The notes under the pieces: generated by a model
What the model was told of the DNA's origin: nothing
The model's database searches: none
Seen by the model: only the letters and a program-made list of their open reading frames with translations
In this document: positions 36,067 through 45,186 of the stretch, piece after piece
Numbering within the stretch: the stretch's first letter is position 1
Layout of the letters: each line of letters starts with the position of its first letter
Position numbers and translations under genes: made by a program
DNA from: Candidatus Gastranaerophilales bacterium
GTDB taxonomy: Bacteria; Cyanobacteriota; Vampirovibrionia; Gastranaerophilales; Gastranaerophilaceae
NCBI GenBank assembly: GCA_944323475.1
Contig: CALUSQ010000009.1
Span: 1 to 59,728, forward strand
Direction of reading: 5' to 3'
DNA: 59,728 nt

Positions 36067-36624
36067 TTATTTGGTTAAAGATTTAAATTTTTGAACTTTT
36101 AAATCATAAATAATTGATTTCAAAAGTCTTTGTTGTTGTGAATCAGATAATGCTGAGTTTTTTAAAATATTATTTTTGATTGCTAAAATTTCATCATCAG
36201 AAATTTCTATTTTTTCCGGATCAAAACCTTTTAAATCTTCTTTATATGGATTTTCTGTCAACTCATTTTGATTTTCTTCAGAATTATTGTTTTTCCATAT
36301 CTTATGAGAAAAATTTATATCTTCTATCTCAACCCCTAAAGGCTTTGAAAAAGTATTAAACTTGTTAAGAAGCTGCAATTTAAACATCATCAATTCCCCA
36401 GTTACTGCCGCACTGGCACATGCAACTGTAAGAATAATCTTTCCACTTCTATTTGAAATAGAAACAGCTTCCGAGACATTCTCAAATTTTTTACCGACTA
36501 CTTTACTCCAAAACTTAAATAAAGTCGCTTTTTTCATTCCATTTTTTATTGCAGAATTTTGCATAAAAGAGTCTAAAACGCTTCCAAGAGAATTCATTTC
36601 GGAATAAAGTATATTTTTATTCAT
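36067..36624 (-). CDS. DUF721 (DciA-like) protein
   Basis: A 185-residue protein whose first about 95 residues match the DUF721 pattern (FKFWSKVVGKKFENVSEAVS and KIILTVACASAAVTGEL). This family includes DciA, the loader of replicative helicase in bacteria that lack DnaC. The C-terminal half is charged and of low complexity. It overlaps the upstream CMP-sugar synthetase gene by four bases. Confidence 0.75.
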   Translation of the reverse strand: MNKNILYSEMNSLGSVLDSFMQNSAIKNGMKKATLFKFWSKVVGKKFENVSEAVSISNRSGKIILTVACASAAVTGELMMFKLQLLNKFNTFSKPLGVEIEDINFSHKIWKNNNSEENQNELTENPYKEDLKGFDPEKIEISDDEILAIKNNILKNSALSDSQQQRLLKSIIYDLKVQKFKSLTK

Positions 36625-37340
36625 TCCAAACCTTTCATACGTCTTTTTTTAATAATCTCAGCAGCTACATCAAAATCTTCGGGATTATCTATATCCAAAG
36701 CAGAACCATCCAAATATAGTTCAGGTTTTTCGCCAATAAAATCCTTAACTCTTTTCATAACATCTGTTTTTATAATATATGTTGCACCTGTTTCTTGAAG
36801 TAAGTCATAATGTTTTTCTTTATCTTGACGACGAGGACGATTTCGATAATCAAAAAGACACTCGTAAAAAGTTTTTGGAGAATCTGCCGGTGATTTTCTC
36901 CATTTAGAATGTGTTGTGCCAATATTTTTTGCAGCAAATACAGAATCTATACCATCTTTTTGTTTATTCAAAAACAACTCTATCGCTTCGTCTAATTCTT
37001 TTGTGTTCCTCAATGGACAAGTTGCTTGTAACAACACAACAACATCAGGACTGTAACCTTGCTTCTCCAATTCTGATACAACATACAAAAGGACCGGTGC
37101 TGTTTTTGTTTCATCTTGAGCAAGATACAAAGGTCTATCCATCACCTCTGCACCAAGAGATTCTGCAACCGTTTTTATTTCGGTACTTTCAGTAGAAACA
37201 ATCGTCCTTGTAATATATTTTGAACCTAATGATGCCTCAACAGTATACGCAAGCAACGGCTTACCGGCAAGTTGCTTAATATTTTTGCCAGGAATTCCTT
37301 TAGAACCTCCACGCACAGGTATAATAGCCAATATTTCCAT
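36621..37340 (-). CDS. acylneuraminate cytidylyltransferase family protein (CMP-sugar synthetase)
   Basis: A 239-residue nucleotidyltransferase. The P-loop-like IIPVRGGSKGIPGKNIKQL at the start and QATCPLRN in the middle match the NeuA/NeuF/PseF class. It would activate a nonulosonic acid or a related acidic sugar with CTP. No sugar synthase is adjacent, so the substrate is open. It is upstream of and overlaps the DUF721 gene. Confidence 0.85.
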   Translation of the reverse strand: MEILAIIPVRGGSKGIPGKNIKQLAGKPLLAYTVEASLGSKYITRTIVSTESTEIKTVAESLGAEVMDRPLYLAQDETKTAPVLLYVVSELEKQGYSPDVVVLLQATCPLRNTKELDEAIELFLNKQKDGIDSVFAAKNIGTTHSKWRKSPADSPKTFYECLFDYRNRPRRQDKEKHYDLLQETGATYIIKTDVMKRVKDFIGEKPELYLDGSALDIDNPEDFDVAAEIIKKRRMKGLE

Positions 37341-37388
37341 TGTCTGTCTCTACTAAAATATGAAAAACGTAATATAAATTATGCAGAA

Positions 37389-37577
37389 TTAATCAAGAAT
37401 TTCTTCTAAAATTTTTGCGTTGCTTAAAGCTTTTTGAGGGCTAGGCAATTTTGTACGCTTGATATAGCTACGAAGAGCTTCTCTAACAAGTTCACTTCTT
37501 GTTCTTTGTTCATTATCTGCGACTGCATCGATTTTGTTTAAAAATTCATCGGGCATTGATACTAAAATTCTTGCCAT
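37389..37577 (-). CDS. ribbon-helix-helix (CopG/MetJ-type) regulator
   Basis: A 62-residue protein: beta strand ARILVSMPDEFLNKIDAVA, then helices with TRSELVREALRSYIKRT, the typical RHH fold. It could be an antitoxin or a small repressor; no toxin gene is adjacent. A GGAG precedes the ATG. Confidence 0.82.
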   Translation of the reverse strand: MARILVSMPDEFLNKIDAVADNEQRTRSELVREALRSYIKRTKLPSPQKALSNAKILEEILD

Positions 37578-37706
37578 TGCTTCTCCTTTGATGATTTATT
37601 AATAGTCCGTTTTGAGCAACTTCACCTAATCATTATACATCAAAAAGTTATATTTTCTATATCACATTAGGTAATTTTTATAATTACTTTACATACTGAT
37701 ACATAA

Positions 37707-38555
37707 TCAATTATTAGATAAAGATTTTCTCGCTACACGTAATTCTTCAGCCACCTGTTTTCTCATTTCTTGCAATTCTTTTAAATAATTCGGATATTTT
37801 TGCCAGAATGTTCTAAATCTTTCTTTTGATGAAGTATTATGAGAGTGCATAGAAAAAGCTTCTTTTATATGGGGGAGCCTATCCCAAGCTGTTTGAAAAA
37901 TTTTTCGATTAAGCTCTCTATGTGCTTTACTTAATTCCCTATTTCTATTTATTACATAAGCTCGATGATTATTGTTAAAAGCAGTAACTTTATCTGCTAT
38001 TTCTTTTCTCAATGTCACATCTGACGACTTCAAAAGCTGCAAATACTGTTTGCCCAAATCTGGAATTCTGACTTTTTCTAAAATCCAACCCAGTTTATTT
38101 CTATTTTCCAAACAAAATTCTTTTGCTATTGTATCAAGTGTTTTTAAATTAGCCCAACGCTCCTTTAGAACATACAAAGAAAAATCAGATAAAGAAACTT
38201 TTTCCTTTATTTTTCTGATATTATAAGTATTTTTTTTAATTAATTTATCTGCATTTAAAACTTCTCTAAATTCAGGAAATAAAGATTGTGCCTGCTCCAA
38301 CGTTTTACAATCCAATAAAGGTGCATAAATCTTTTTGTGCAAGTCAAAAAGGCTCGGCATAGCTTTTTTTGTGTTTTTTTTAGAATCTAAAATTTCTTTT
38401 TTTACAGCTCTCACCATTCTTTCAGGAAGAATATACGCTCTTTTTTTTATAACATAATCCAATGTAACCTTAACATCACCTGAAAAAGACGGCTTGCAAG
38501 AGGTATTATAATTAGAAGAATAATAAGGTATATTAAAACAGGACAAAATTTTCAT
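37707..38555 (-). CDS. hypothetical basic helical protein
   Basis: A 282-residue basic protein, mostly helical, with no signal peptide or membrane segment. Its first 30 residues include KPSFSGD, similar to the LSFKAD in the 26134 protein. A charged helix with repeated Arg/Glu runs from about 195 to 280. I recognise no family. Confidence 0.6.
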   Translation of the reverse strand: MKILSCFNIPYYSSNYNTSCKPSFSGDVKVTLDYVIKKRAYILPERMVRAVKKEILDSKKNTKKAMPSLFDLHKKIYAPLLDCKTLEQAQSLFPEFREVLNADKLIKKNTYNIRKIKEKVSLSDFSLYVLKERWANLKTLDTIAKEFCLENRNKLGWILEKVRIPDLGKQYLQLLKSSDVTLRKEIADKVTAFNNNHRAYVINRNRELSKAHRELNRKIFQTAWDRLPHIKEAFSMHSHNTSSKERFRTFWQKYPNYLKELQEMRKQVAEELRVARKSLSNN

Positions 38556-38602
38556 ACCTTAACTAAAATACAAAAACAAATTTATTTGCTATTAATTGAA
38601 AA

Positions 38603-39439
38603 CTATATAGCCAAAGACATTTTATAAATTTTGTTTTTATTAATACCATACAAAACAGATAAAATTTGAGAAATATCCTTATCTGAATAATTATTCTTTT
38701 TAAGTTTTATTATTTTATCAATTATTTCAGACTCATTTTCATCAGAATTTTTCTGTGCATAAAGAACAAAAGCTATTTCACCTTTTAAAGTATGGGTTTT
38801 AAAATATTCAAAAATATCTTCTACTGTTCCTGCTTTTACTTCTTCAAACATTTTTGTTAATTCACGCCCCACAGCAATTTGTACATCTTTGCCTCTACAA
38901 TCAATAATATTTTGCAAGGTATCTAATAGTCTGTTTGCTGACTCATAAAAAACAGTATCAATATATTTAAATTTTTCAAAAACTTGTTCCTGCTGTGATT
39001 TTACTCTTGGCAAAAATCCCCCGAAAGCAAATTGCTCTGATTCTCTTGGCACCATGGATAAAAGAGTAACAACAGCACAAGCACCTGGAATTGATGTTAT
39101 TTTTATATCATTTTCAAAAAGTTCTTTAACAAGAACTCTCCCTGGATCAGAAATACAAGGCGTACCTGCATCAGAAATCAGTGCAATCTTTTTCCCGTTT
39201 TGTATTAACTTTAAAAATTCTTGAGTTCTTTGTTTTTCATTAAATTTGTGATAAGAAACAAGTTTTGTGCCAATACCATAATTTTCTAAAAGAGTAGAAC
39301 TTGTACGACAATCTTCACAAGCAATCAAATCGACATTTTTTAAAATTTCTATTGCACGAAAACTCAAATCAGATTTGTTGCCAATCGGAGTAGCAACTAT
39401 ATATAACTGAAAATCTTTAATACTCTCACTTTTAGTCAA
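38603..39439 (-). CDS. rsmI: 16S rRNA (cytidine1402-2'-O)-methyltransferase RsmI
   Basis: A 278-residue tetrapyrrole-methylase-fold enzyme. VATPIGNKSDLSFRAIEILK at the start and ALISDAGTPCISDPG are diagnostic for RsmI. The C-terminus has a short helix-turn-helix-like segment. It overlaps the upstream STAS-domain gene by eight bases. Confidence 0.95.
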   Translation of the reverse strand: MTKSESIKDFQLYIVATPIGNKSDLSFRAIEILKNVDLIACEDCRTSSTLLENYGIGTKLVSYHKFNEKQRTQEFLKLIQNGKKIALISDAGTPCISDPGRVLVKELFENDIKITSIPGACAVVTLLSMVPRESEQFAFGGFLPRVKSQQEQVFEKFKYIDTVFYESANRLLDTLQNIIDCRGKDVQIAVGRELTKMFEEVKAGTVEDIFEYFKTHTLKGEIAFVLYAQKNSDENESEIIDKIIKLKKNNYSDKDISQILSVLYGINKNKIYKMSLAI

Positions 39440-39737
39440 AAGCCAATCCTTGTCTTTTTTTTATTCTCAAATTGCAAGAAGAACTAAATTTATCAACCAT
39501 TTTGTATAAACCTGTTTGTTCAAAAATCCTTGAAATTGCCGGTTTTAAATTAGCAACACTTAATTTTAACTCATTAAACACAGCTATCTTTTGCAAATTT
39601 AAAAGAGTTTCAATATCTTTCAAATGTAATTCATCTACATTTGAAAAGTCCAATTCCAACTCATCACCAATATTCGGCATAAATTGTATGGCCGAACCTT
39701 GTTGGCTCAACCAAGATCTTATATATAACTTTTGCAT
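39432..39737 (-). CDS. STAS-domain protein (anti-sigma factor antagonist-like)
   Basis: A 101-residue protein with a STAS-like pattern: a conserved ELDFSNVDELHLKDIE strand-helix and a C-terminal helix around TGLYKMVDKF. The canonical phosphorylatable Ser/Thr before DLS-type motifs is not obvious. It may be a regulator tied to rsmI translation only by overlap. No anti-sigma partner is nearby. Confidence 0.6.
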   Translation of the reverse strand: MQKLYIRSWLSQQGSAIQFMPNIGDELELDFSNVDELHLKDIETLLNLQKIAVFNELKLSVANLKPAISRIFEQTGLYKMVDKFSSSCNLRIKKRQGLAFD

Positions 39738-39880
39738 TAACTTATCCCAAGATTAGAGACTACCTTTTTAATAAACAACATATCAATACAGTTTATTTTA
39801 AAAGATTAAAGGCACTCCCGATGTCCTCAACAATATTATCATAACAGAATTATAGACCATGCCAATTTTTTAACATTTTT

Positions 39881-40840
39881 TTACATAGCTATGTATTTCA
39901 TATCAATAGAGTCTATTGTTTTGTCTAATTTGTCTTTAACACCATCTGCAACTAATTTACCAGTAATAAGTCCTAAACAAAGAGCAGCAAATAAAGCACT
40001 ATATTTTAATAAAGGCTTTTTGTTTTTTACAGCAATACTAACAGCAGAAACCAAAATTGTAGGAATTAAAGTATTAGCCAAAAGCTCATAAGATGTTTTC
40101 TTGAACTTATTGTGATAACCTTTTGTTTCAGCAACAGAATACCCCATCAATGCAGCCATAGGCTTCTCAAAAACTTTGATATCACCTAAATCCGGCAAAG
40201 AATAAGCAACTTTTCTAAAAGTATCAACTGCTATAGAATTATTTTGAAAATTAAATTTTTCAAAAACATTACTAGGTTTTACAAAATTTTCAATGTTCTG
40301 TTTTTCGTCCAATTCATTTCTTTTCTCATCTTGGACTTTAACATCTAAATTTTTTTCAGATATCAATTTATAATTATTATTCTTTAAAAGCATTTTAGGA
40401 AAAACATATTTTTGCATAATTGCATTTGCATAAATTGCACCAACAACACCGGCAAATGTATTTATTGTTACGGCAAAAGATTCTTTTAGCACGTACTCTG
40501 TATGTTCTGCAATTTTTTTTGTTGTCGAAACAATTCTGTTATTTTTAATAGCTTTAAGTTTCTTTGATTTATCCAAAAAAGAACTAATAAACTTGATGAA
40601 AAAATTAACTATTTTTTGATTACACAAATATTTTGTAAACTTACTGACAACAGCAAAAGAAAAAATAGAACCAGTTAGAATTGCTGAATCTTTCAGAAGA
40701 ATCATCTTCTTTTCTTCAACCTTTGCTTCTTTATAGTCCTTGACAGTTTTTAAAGTCCCTACTGCAACAAAAACAGTAGGTCCCAAAACTCTGGGATTTG
40801 AAATCATGTTAGCTATAGGTTTAATCAAATTTGACTTCAT
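39881..40840 (-). CDS. hypothetical membrane protein
   Basis: A 319-residue basic protein with several hydrophobic segments (about 18-30, 48-66, 120-142, 255-275 and 280-300). The middle, about residues 155-250, is hydrophilic and could face the cytoplasm or periplasm. The last segment, FAALCLGLITGKLVADGV, is glycine-rich, as in the orphans at 24033 and 54263. No family is recognised. Confidence 0.6.
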   Translation of the reverse strand: MKSNLIKPIANMISNPRVLGPTVFVAVGTLKTVKDYKEAKVEEKKMILLKDSAILTGSIFSFAVVSKFTKYLCNQKIVNFFIKFISSFLDKSKKLKAIKNNRIVSTTKKIAEHTEYVLKESFAVTINTFAGVVGAIYANAIMQKYVFPKMLLKNNNYKLISEKNLDVKVQDEKRNELDEKQNIENFVKPSNVFEKFNFQNNSIAVDTFRKVAYSLPDLGDIKVFEKPMAALMGYSVAETKGYHNKFKKTSYELLANTLIPTILVSAVSIAVKNKKPLLKYSALFAALCLGLITGKLVADGVKDKLDKTIDSIDMKYIAM

Positions 40841-40987
40841 ATACGTAAAAGAATTAAAAAACTCGATAATAATATTCCGACTGTGTTTATTAGAAACGCC
40901 TAAAGCCTATTTTTTGCACAAAAAAATATTTTTGTAAAGAAATGTAACAGTATATACTCATGTATGCAATTTTGAAGTTTGTATATA

Positions 40988-41004
40988 CTTTATATATATG
41001 TAAG
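40988..41004 (+). promoter_or_regulatory. promoter-like element A (ctttatatatatgtaag)
   Basis: This 17-mer occurs exactly once more, on the minus strand at 55170-55186 upstream of the 54263 gene. Its left part also overlaps a 17-mer shared with 53783-53799. A TTGAAG at 40972 could serve as the -35. Confidence 0.5.
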
Positions 41005-41005
41005 C

Positions 41006-41140
41006 ATTAAATAAACAAAAAAGATTTTAATCAAGATATTAAATAAGACGAGACTTTCACACTAACACTACCTACCTAACACTTCCTAACCTTCCCTTCC
41101 TATTAAAAGTATTGCTCTAATGTTAAATTAGAGCTTTTTT
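41006..41140 (+). ncRNA. candidate CU-rich small RNA
   Basis: A promoter-like TATATA block ends at 41004. About 110 bp follow with almost no G from 41057 to 41113 (repeated CTTCC, CCTAAC and CCTTCCC), then a hairpin with arms gctctaat / attagagc and eight T. The promoter-to-terminator length and C-rich unpaired stretch resemble sRNAs that pair with Shine-Dalgarno sequences. There is no open frame. Expression is not shown. Confidence 0.4.
41114..41140 (+). terminator. rho-independent terminator of the candidate sRNA
   Basis: Arms gctctaat (41114) and attagagc (41127-41134) with a 5-nt loop and a following T8 run. No plus-strand coding gene lies upstream, so it implies a non-coding transcript. 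Confidence 0.75.
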
Positions 41141-41145
41141 TTGCG

Positions 41146-41169
41146 AATTTTGGCTAGAGTGGAGCGAAG
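41146..41169 (+). repeat. direct repeat copy 1 (ttttggctagagtggagcga core)
   Basis: One of two near-identical 23-24 bp copies; the other is at 41268-41290. They are noticeably GC-richer than the surroundings. Confidence 0.85.
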
Positions 41170-41267
41170 CGAAACTCGCACTGTGAGTAAGTTCGGCGAA
41201 GCACAATTTACGGAGTAAATTATAGCTGAGCTAAGAACTTAGGAACTGCCAATAATTCAAGAAGCGG

Positions 41268-41290
41268 ATTTTGGCTAGAGTGGAGCGAAG
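41268..41290 (+). repeat. direct repeat copy 2
   Basis: Second copy of the ttttggctagagtggagcga repeat, followed by AGAGGAAC where copy 1 has CGAAAC. Hairpin-forming segments (tttacggagtaaa and others) lie between the copies. Confidence 0.85.
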
Positions 41291-41407
41291 AGGAACTTTA
41301 TAAAATAGCAAATATATAAAAAAAAGGAGCATATTCTGCCCCGTATATTGTTGAGTATCGTCTAATTTAAGTTAGGTTAGTTAGTTCTCTCTCTAATAAT
41401 TCATTTT

Positions 41408-42601
41408 TTATACTTTAGACATTTGTGCTTTTCTCAAATTATCTTTTAACCCTTTTGCCAAATCAGCTCTGCCGCTGTTTTCATAAATTTTGGTAATAGA
41501 CTCAAGAAATTTCATACTGTCTAAATCAGATTGTGGCAAAGTTTTTTGATTGTTTATTTTCGGCATAGTAGGTGCAATCGGTGAATTAACAGTTGTATTC
41601 AAAGAATTTGCGTAACCTTGTTTTAATGGTGCAGAAGCTGATGTAAGCGGTTTTGCACTAAGCGTTTGTTTTTTTACAGCTTTGCTGGCAGAGAGAGGCC
41701 TTCTTCTCGCAATACCAGAGACACCATTTGTTGATGTATTTGAAGTCATATAAGGATTTTTTTGGCTTTGTTGATAAGCTCTCATACCATATCCTGCATT
41801 TGCAGCTGAAATTGAATTAATTGATGAAGGCTTGCTGTTCATATTACCTACTAGATTACGATTAAGTTCAATTTCTCTATTAATATTATCTCGAGATGCT
41901 ATACCTATAGATTTTTCCGGTCTTACATTAGATTTTTTACCACCTCTAAAAGCAAATGCAACTATAATAAGTGCAATACCTGCAATTGTCATAAAATTAA
42001 TATCACCATGTGCTGCTGACTCTACTTTTTTAACAACTGCTTTGCCATATCTTTTTACAGTCAGAAGCATTTCTCTTGTTATATGCATTTTCGTTAAAAC
42101 TTCATTTAGTTCAGGATTAGAAGTTTGAGATTCCTCTTCTTGAATAAAATTTTCAGAGTTATAAACAGGAGAATAGCTGGAAATAGGTCCATTCAATTTT
42201 ATAGATTGGTTTTCAACTATTGGTGTAGCTAATGCATCTGTTTTTACTGTTTCAAAAGAAACTTTACTATTTGCAATATCTTTGCCTTTAAAAGTAATTC
42301 TTATATCATTCTTTGAAGCAGGGAGGATTGTAACATTTTCAAGATTTGCAACATTGTCGTACACAGTATTAATGTTTTCAGAAGCACTAACGTTTTTAAG
42401 CTCGATAGACATTTTGTCATTTGAAGAAATTATTTTCTTCATTTGAGCAGCTTCATCAGTTTTTAGGACTATACCATAGCCATTGTCTTGTGAATTAATT
42501 TCGACCTCTGAAAGAGTGTTAGCAAACACATTTGACATTGAAAGAAACAAGGCGAGCCCTGCTAAAGATAGATTTCTTGAAAATTTCACGATACTTCTCA
42601 T
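41408..42601 (-). CDS. hypothetical secreted/anchored protein with AMIN-like domain
   Basis: About 397 residues. The ATG at 42601 gives a clear signal peptide (MRSIVKFSRNLSLAGLALFL, cleavage near FAN); an ATG at 42649 would add 16 residues before it. Residues about 30-140 look like an AMIN domain (repeated short strands, as in PilQ and AmiC). A TM segment lies around ITMFMTIAG-like residues 215-235 (FMTIAGIALIIVAFAFRGG) and a Ser/Asn/Pro-rich tail faces the cytoplasm. It might bind envelope glycan or assist a pilus; function is inferred only from the domain. Confidence 0.6.
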   Translation of the reverse strand: MRSIVKFSRNLSLAGLALFLSMSNVFANTLSEVEINSQDNGYGIVLKTDEAAQMKKIISSNDKMSIELKNVSASENINTVYDNVANLENVTILPASKNDIRITFKGKDIANSKVSFETVKTDALATPIVENQSIKLNGPISSYSPVYNSENFIQEEESQTSNPELNEVLTKMHITREMLLTVKRYGKAVVKKVESAAHGDINFMTIAGIALIIVAFAFRGGKKSNVRPEKSIGIASRDNINREIELNRNLVGNMNSKPSSINSISAANAGYGMRAYQQSQKNPYMTSNTSTNGVSGIARRRPLSASKAVKKQTLSAKPLTSASAPLKQGYANSLNTTVNSPIAPTMPKINNQKTLPQSDLDSMKFLESITKIYENSGRADLAKGLKDNLRKAQMSKV

Positions 42602-42809
42602 TTTATTTCCCAATACTCCCCCCAAAAATTCCATTGGGTATTTACTCAACTTTTGTAATTCAATGATATATTTTTAAAGCAGCAAAAACATCAATCACGG
42701 GGTTAAAAGAAATAAAAAATTTTATTAACCATATGGTCAATATTAAACTTGACTGTATAGTATTTGCATAAGACAATAAAGTTAATAATAGTAAAGAATT
42801 TGGGGAAAT

Positions 42810-44186
42810 ATGTTCGATTCATTATCAGATAAATTACAAGAAATAATAAGAAAGACATCCGGAGCTGACAAACTTACAGAAGAAAATATGTCGGATGCAC
42901 TTAGAGAAATTAGACGAGCACTATTAGAAGCCGATGTAAACTTACGTGTTGTTAAAGCTTTCGTCTCATCAATAAGGGAAAGAGCAGAAGGTGAAAAAGT
43001 TGTTCAAGGTGTGGACCCAGCCCAACAGCTTATAAAAATAGTAAATGATGAACTTGTAAAACTTTTAGGCGGCCACAATGAACCATTAAATTTGAACGGA
43101 CATCCATCTATAATAATGATGCTGGGTTTGCAAGGCTCAGGTAAAACAACCTCCAGCGCAAAACTTGCAGTTAAGCTTAAAAAGGAAGGTAAAAACCCTT
43201 TGCTAGTAGCTTGTGACGTATACAGACCTGCTGCAATTGCGCAATTAAAAACTTTAGGTGAACAAACAAAGACAGAAGTCTTTTCAATTGATAATTGCAC
43301 AGATGTACAAAAAATAGCACAGGAAGCTATAAATTACGCAAAATCAAACGGTTTCAACGTTGTAATACTTGATACTGCAGGACGCTTGCAAATTGATACA
43401 CAAATGATGGCAGAATTATTGATTCTTGACAGATTATTCCACCCGCAAGAAAAACTTCTTGTAATAGATGCAATGACAGGCCAAGAAGCAGTCAATGTAG
43501 CAGAAAACTTTAATGAACAGCTTGAAATCACAGGTCTTGTATTAACAAAGCTCGATGGTGACTCCAGAGGCGGTGCGGCTTTGAGCGTTGTTTACTGCAC
43601 ACAAAAGCCAATAAAACTAACAGGTGTTGGTGAAAAGCTTGATGCATTACAAGACTTCTATCCTGATAGAATGGCAACAAGAATTTTGGGAATGGGGGAC
43701 ATTGTTTCTCTTGTTGAAAAAGCACAGGAAAATTTTGATGCAAAGCAAGCTCAAGAACTTGAAAAGAAAATGAGAAAAGCAGAATTTTCTTATAATGATT
43801 TTCTTGGGATGCAAAGACAAATGAAAAACCTTGGTTCTATTGACCAAATACTTGGAATGCTTCCTATCCCCGGGTTAAAAAAAGATGACAGACAAACAAT
43901 CGCTCATGAAGGTGAAAAGCAGTTAAAAAGAATAGAAGCTTTTATTCAAAGTATGACACCAGAAGAAAGAGATAATCCGTCACTAATCAATACAAGTCGC
44001 AAAAAACGAATAGCCAAAGGCTGTGGAATGGAGATTACAGAAATTAATCAATTCATTAACCAATTTGATCAAATGAGACAAATGATGAAAGGTTTTTCAA
44101 AAATTTCCGATAAAGTAAAATCCGGAAAAATGAAATTACCCAAAATGCCAAAAGGTTTTGGAGGAAAAGGCAGATTGCCATTTTAA
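42810..44186 (+). CDS. ffh: signal recognition particle protein Ffh
   Basis: A 458-residue SRP54 GTPase. It has an N-domain (1-90), the G1 motif GLQGSGKTTSSAKLA, DTAGRLQID, TKLDGDSRGG, and a Met-rich M-domain (about 300-445) that binds 4.5S RNA and signal peptides. It targets nascent membrane proteins to the translocon. A possible -35 TTGACT lies at 42749. Confidence 0.97.
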   Translation: MFDSLSDKLQEIIRKTSGADKLTEENMSDALREIRRALLEADVNLRVVKAFVSSIRERAEGEKVVQGVDPAQQLIKIVNDELVKLLGGHNEPLNLNGHPSIIMMLGLQGSGKTTSSAKLAVKLKKEGKNPLLVACDVYRPAAIAQLKTLGEQTKTEVFSIDNCTDVQKIAQEAINYAKSNGFNVVILDTAGRLQIDTQMMAELLILDRLFHPQEKLLVIDAMTGQEAVNVAENFNEQLEITGLVLTKLDGDSRGGAALSVVYCTQKPIKLTGVGEKLDALQDFYPDRMATRILGMGDIVSLVEKAQENFDAKQAQELEKKMRKAEFSYNDFLGMQRQMKNLGSIDQILGMLPIPGLKKDDRQTIAHEGEKQLKRIEAFIQSMTPEERDNPSLINTSRKKRIAKGCGMEITEINQFINQFDQMRQMMKGFSKISDKVKSGKMKLPKMPKGFGGKGRLPF

Positions 44187-44203
44187 CAGATAATTCAGTA
44201 TAA

Positions 44204-44232
44204 AAAACGCAGGAAGTATATCCTGCGTTTTT
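44204..44232. terminator. bidirectional terminator between ffh and ferritin
   Basis: Strong hairpin with arms aaaacgcagga and tcctgcgtttt, loop agtata, and runs of A and T on both sides. It separates convergent genes. Confidence 0.9.
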
Positions 44233-44254
44233 CAATATTCATAATTTACTTTAA

Positions 44255-44764
44255 TTAACCAATAACAGGAGCATTATAAACTCTTGCACCAAGTTCTTGA
44301 TCAATTAAAAGCAAGGCATGTTTATCATCGCCAATAAGTCTCAATTTTGCACAAATTTCTGAACAATTTGCTTCTTCTTCAACTTGTTCTTTGATATACC
44401 ATTGTAAAAATGAAATAGCAGCTCTGTCTTTTTCTTGTTCTGCGACATCAACAAGACCATTAATCAAAGAAGTAACAAGTTGTTCATGTTTGTATACAGC
44501 TTCAAAACATTCAAGAGGACAAGACCATTGATAAGGCGGTTTGTCTATTGCTTCAAGTTGGACTTTACCGTCTCTTGAAATCAAATAATCAAAAAGTCCC
44601 ATCATATGTGCTGTTTCTTCTTGAACTTGTATACGCATCCAATTTGCAAAACCTTTCAAACCCAAATCTTCAAAATATGCAACCATTGAAAGATACAAGT
44701 TTGATGAGTACATTTCGTCTTTAATTTGTTTATTAAAGGCAGCTTCCATTTTTTCTGAAATCAT
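44255..44764 (-). CDS. ftnA: non-heme ferritin (FtnA-like)
   Basis: A 169-residue four-helix ferritin. Ferroxidase ligands are visible: E17 in KDEMYSSNLYL, E50/H53 in QEETAHMMG, and E94 in YKHEQL. I choose ATG 44764 because AGGAG sits six bases upstream; an ATG at 44770 has no spacer. It stores iron as a 24-mer. The desulfoferrodoxin gene lies just upstream, suggesting a shared iron and oxidative-stress role. Confidence 0.93.
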   Translation of the reverse strand: MISEKMEAAFNKQIKDEMYSSNLYLSMVAYFEDLGLKGFANWMRIQVQEETAHMMGLFDYLISRDGKVQLEAIDKPPYQWSCPLECFEAVYKHEQLVTSLINGLVDVAEQEKDRAAISFLQWYIKEQVEEEANCSEICAKLRLIGDDKHALLLIDQELGARVYNAPVIG

Positions 44765-44793
44765 TTTCATCTCCTAGTTCTAGTTTCGGAGTT

Positions 44794-45186
44794 TTATTCC
44801 TCCGATGTCCATAATCCATGTATATTACACAATTCTCGTGCGATTACATTCTCGCAATCACATTTTAATTTTAGCACAGGTTCTTCATTTGGATGCAAAT
44901 ATTTTCTTTTCACATATTTTTTATCATCTGAATTCACTTCAACAAACATAATATAATGATTATCTTCCATTGGATGAGGAGTAGAGCCGACTCTAACAGT
45001 GACGCCTTCTTGAGTTTTTTCTATAACAGGTACATGTTTCTCGCCCAACATTTCTTCTGATTTTGTTTTGGGTTTAACTTTTTCCATAGGCTGACCACAA
45101 CAAACAAGTTCACCTTCTCCATTTAGTACAACCTCTACAAAATTTCCACAAACATTGCATCTATAAAAGTCTAAAATTTCTGTCAT
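44794..45186 (-). CDS. desulfoferrodoxin (superoxide reductase)
   Basis: About 130 residues from the ATG at 45186, which has AGAAAGG upstream; the longer frame to 45255 lacks support. The N-terminal rubredoxin-like site is YRCNVCGN plus VCCGQP (Cys4), and the C-terminal catalytic iron site has GEKHVPV, HPMEDNHYI and CNIHGLW. It reduces superoxide without making oxygen, which is typical of anaerobes. It lies 30 bp upstream of ferritin. Confidence 0.93.
   Translation of the reverse strand: MTEILDFYRCNVCGNFVEVVLNGEGELVCCGQPMEKVKPKTKSEEMLGEKHVPVIEKTQEGVTVRVGSTPHPMEDNHYIMFVEVNSDDKKYVKRKYLHPNEEPVLKLKCDCENVIARELCNIHGLWTSEE

Larger units (their letters stand above)
40841..41407. other. 567-bp gene-free interval
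   Basis: No credible coding frame. From left to right it holds the AT-rich upstream region of the leftward membrane-protein gene, a promoter-like TATATA element (40982-41004), a G-poor CU-rich stretch, a terminator hairpin (41114-41140), two copies of a GC-richer 23-24 bp repeat with hairpins between them, and the 3' flank of the leftward AMIN-like gene. Confidence 0.8.

Noticed and set aside
37389..37577. Antitoxin of a toxin-antitoxin pair
   Set aside because: No small toxin-like gene lies next to the ribbon-helix-helix protein.
41141..41300. Possible tRNA or rRNA fragment in the GC-richer stretch
   Set aside because: No acceptor stem/T-loop or conserved rRNA motif could be found.
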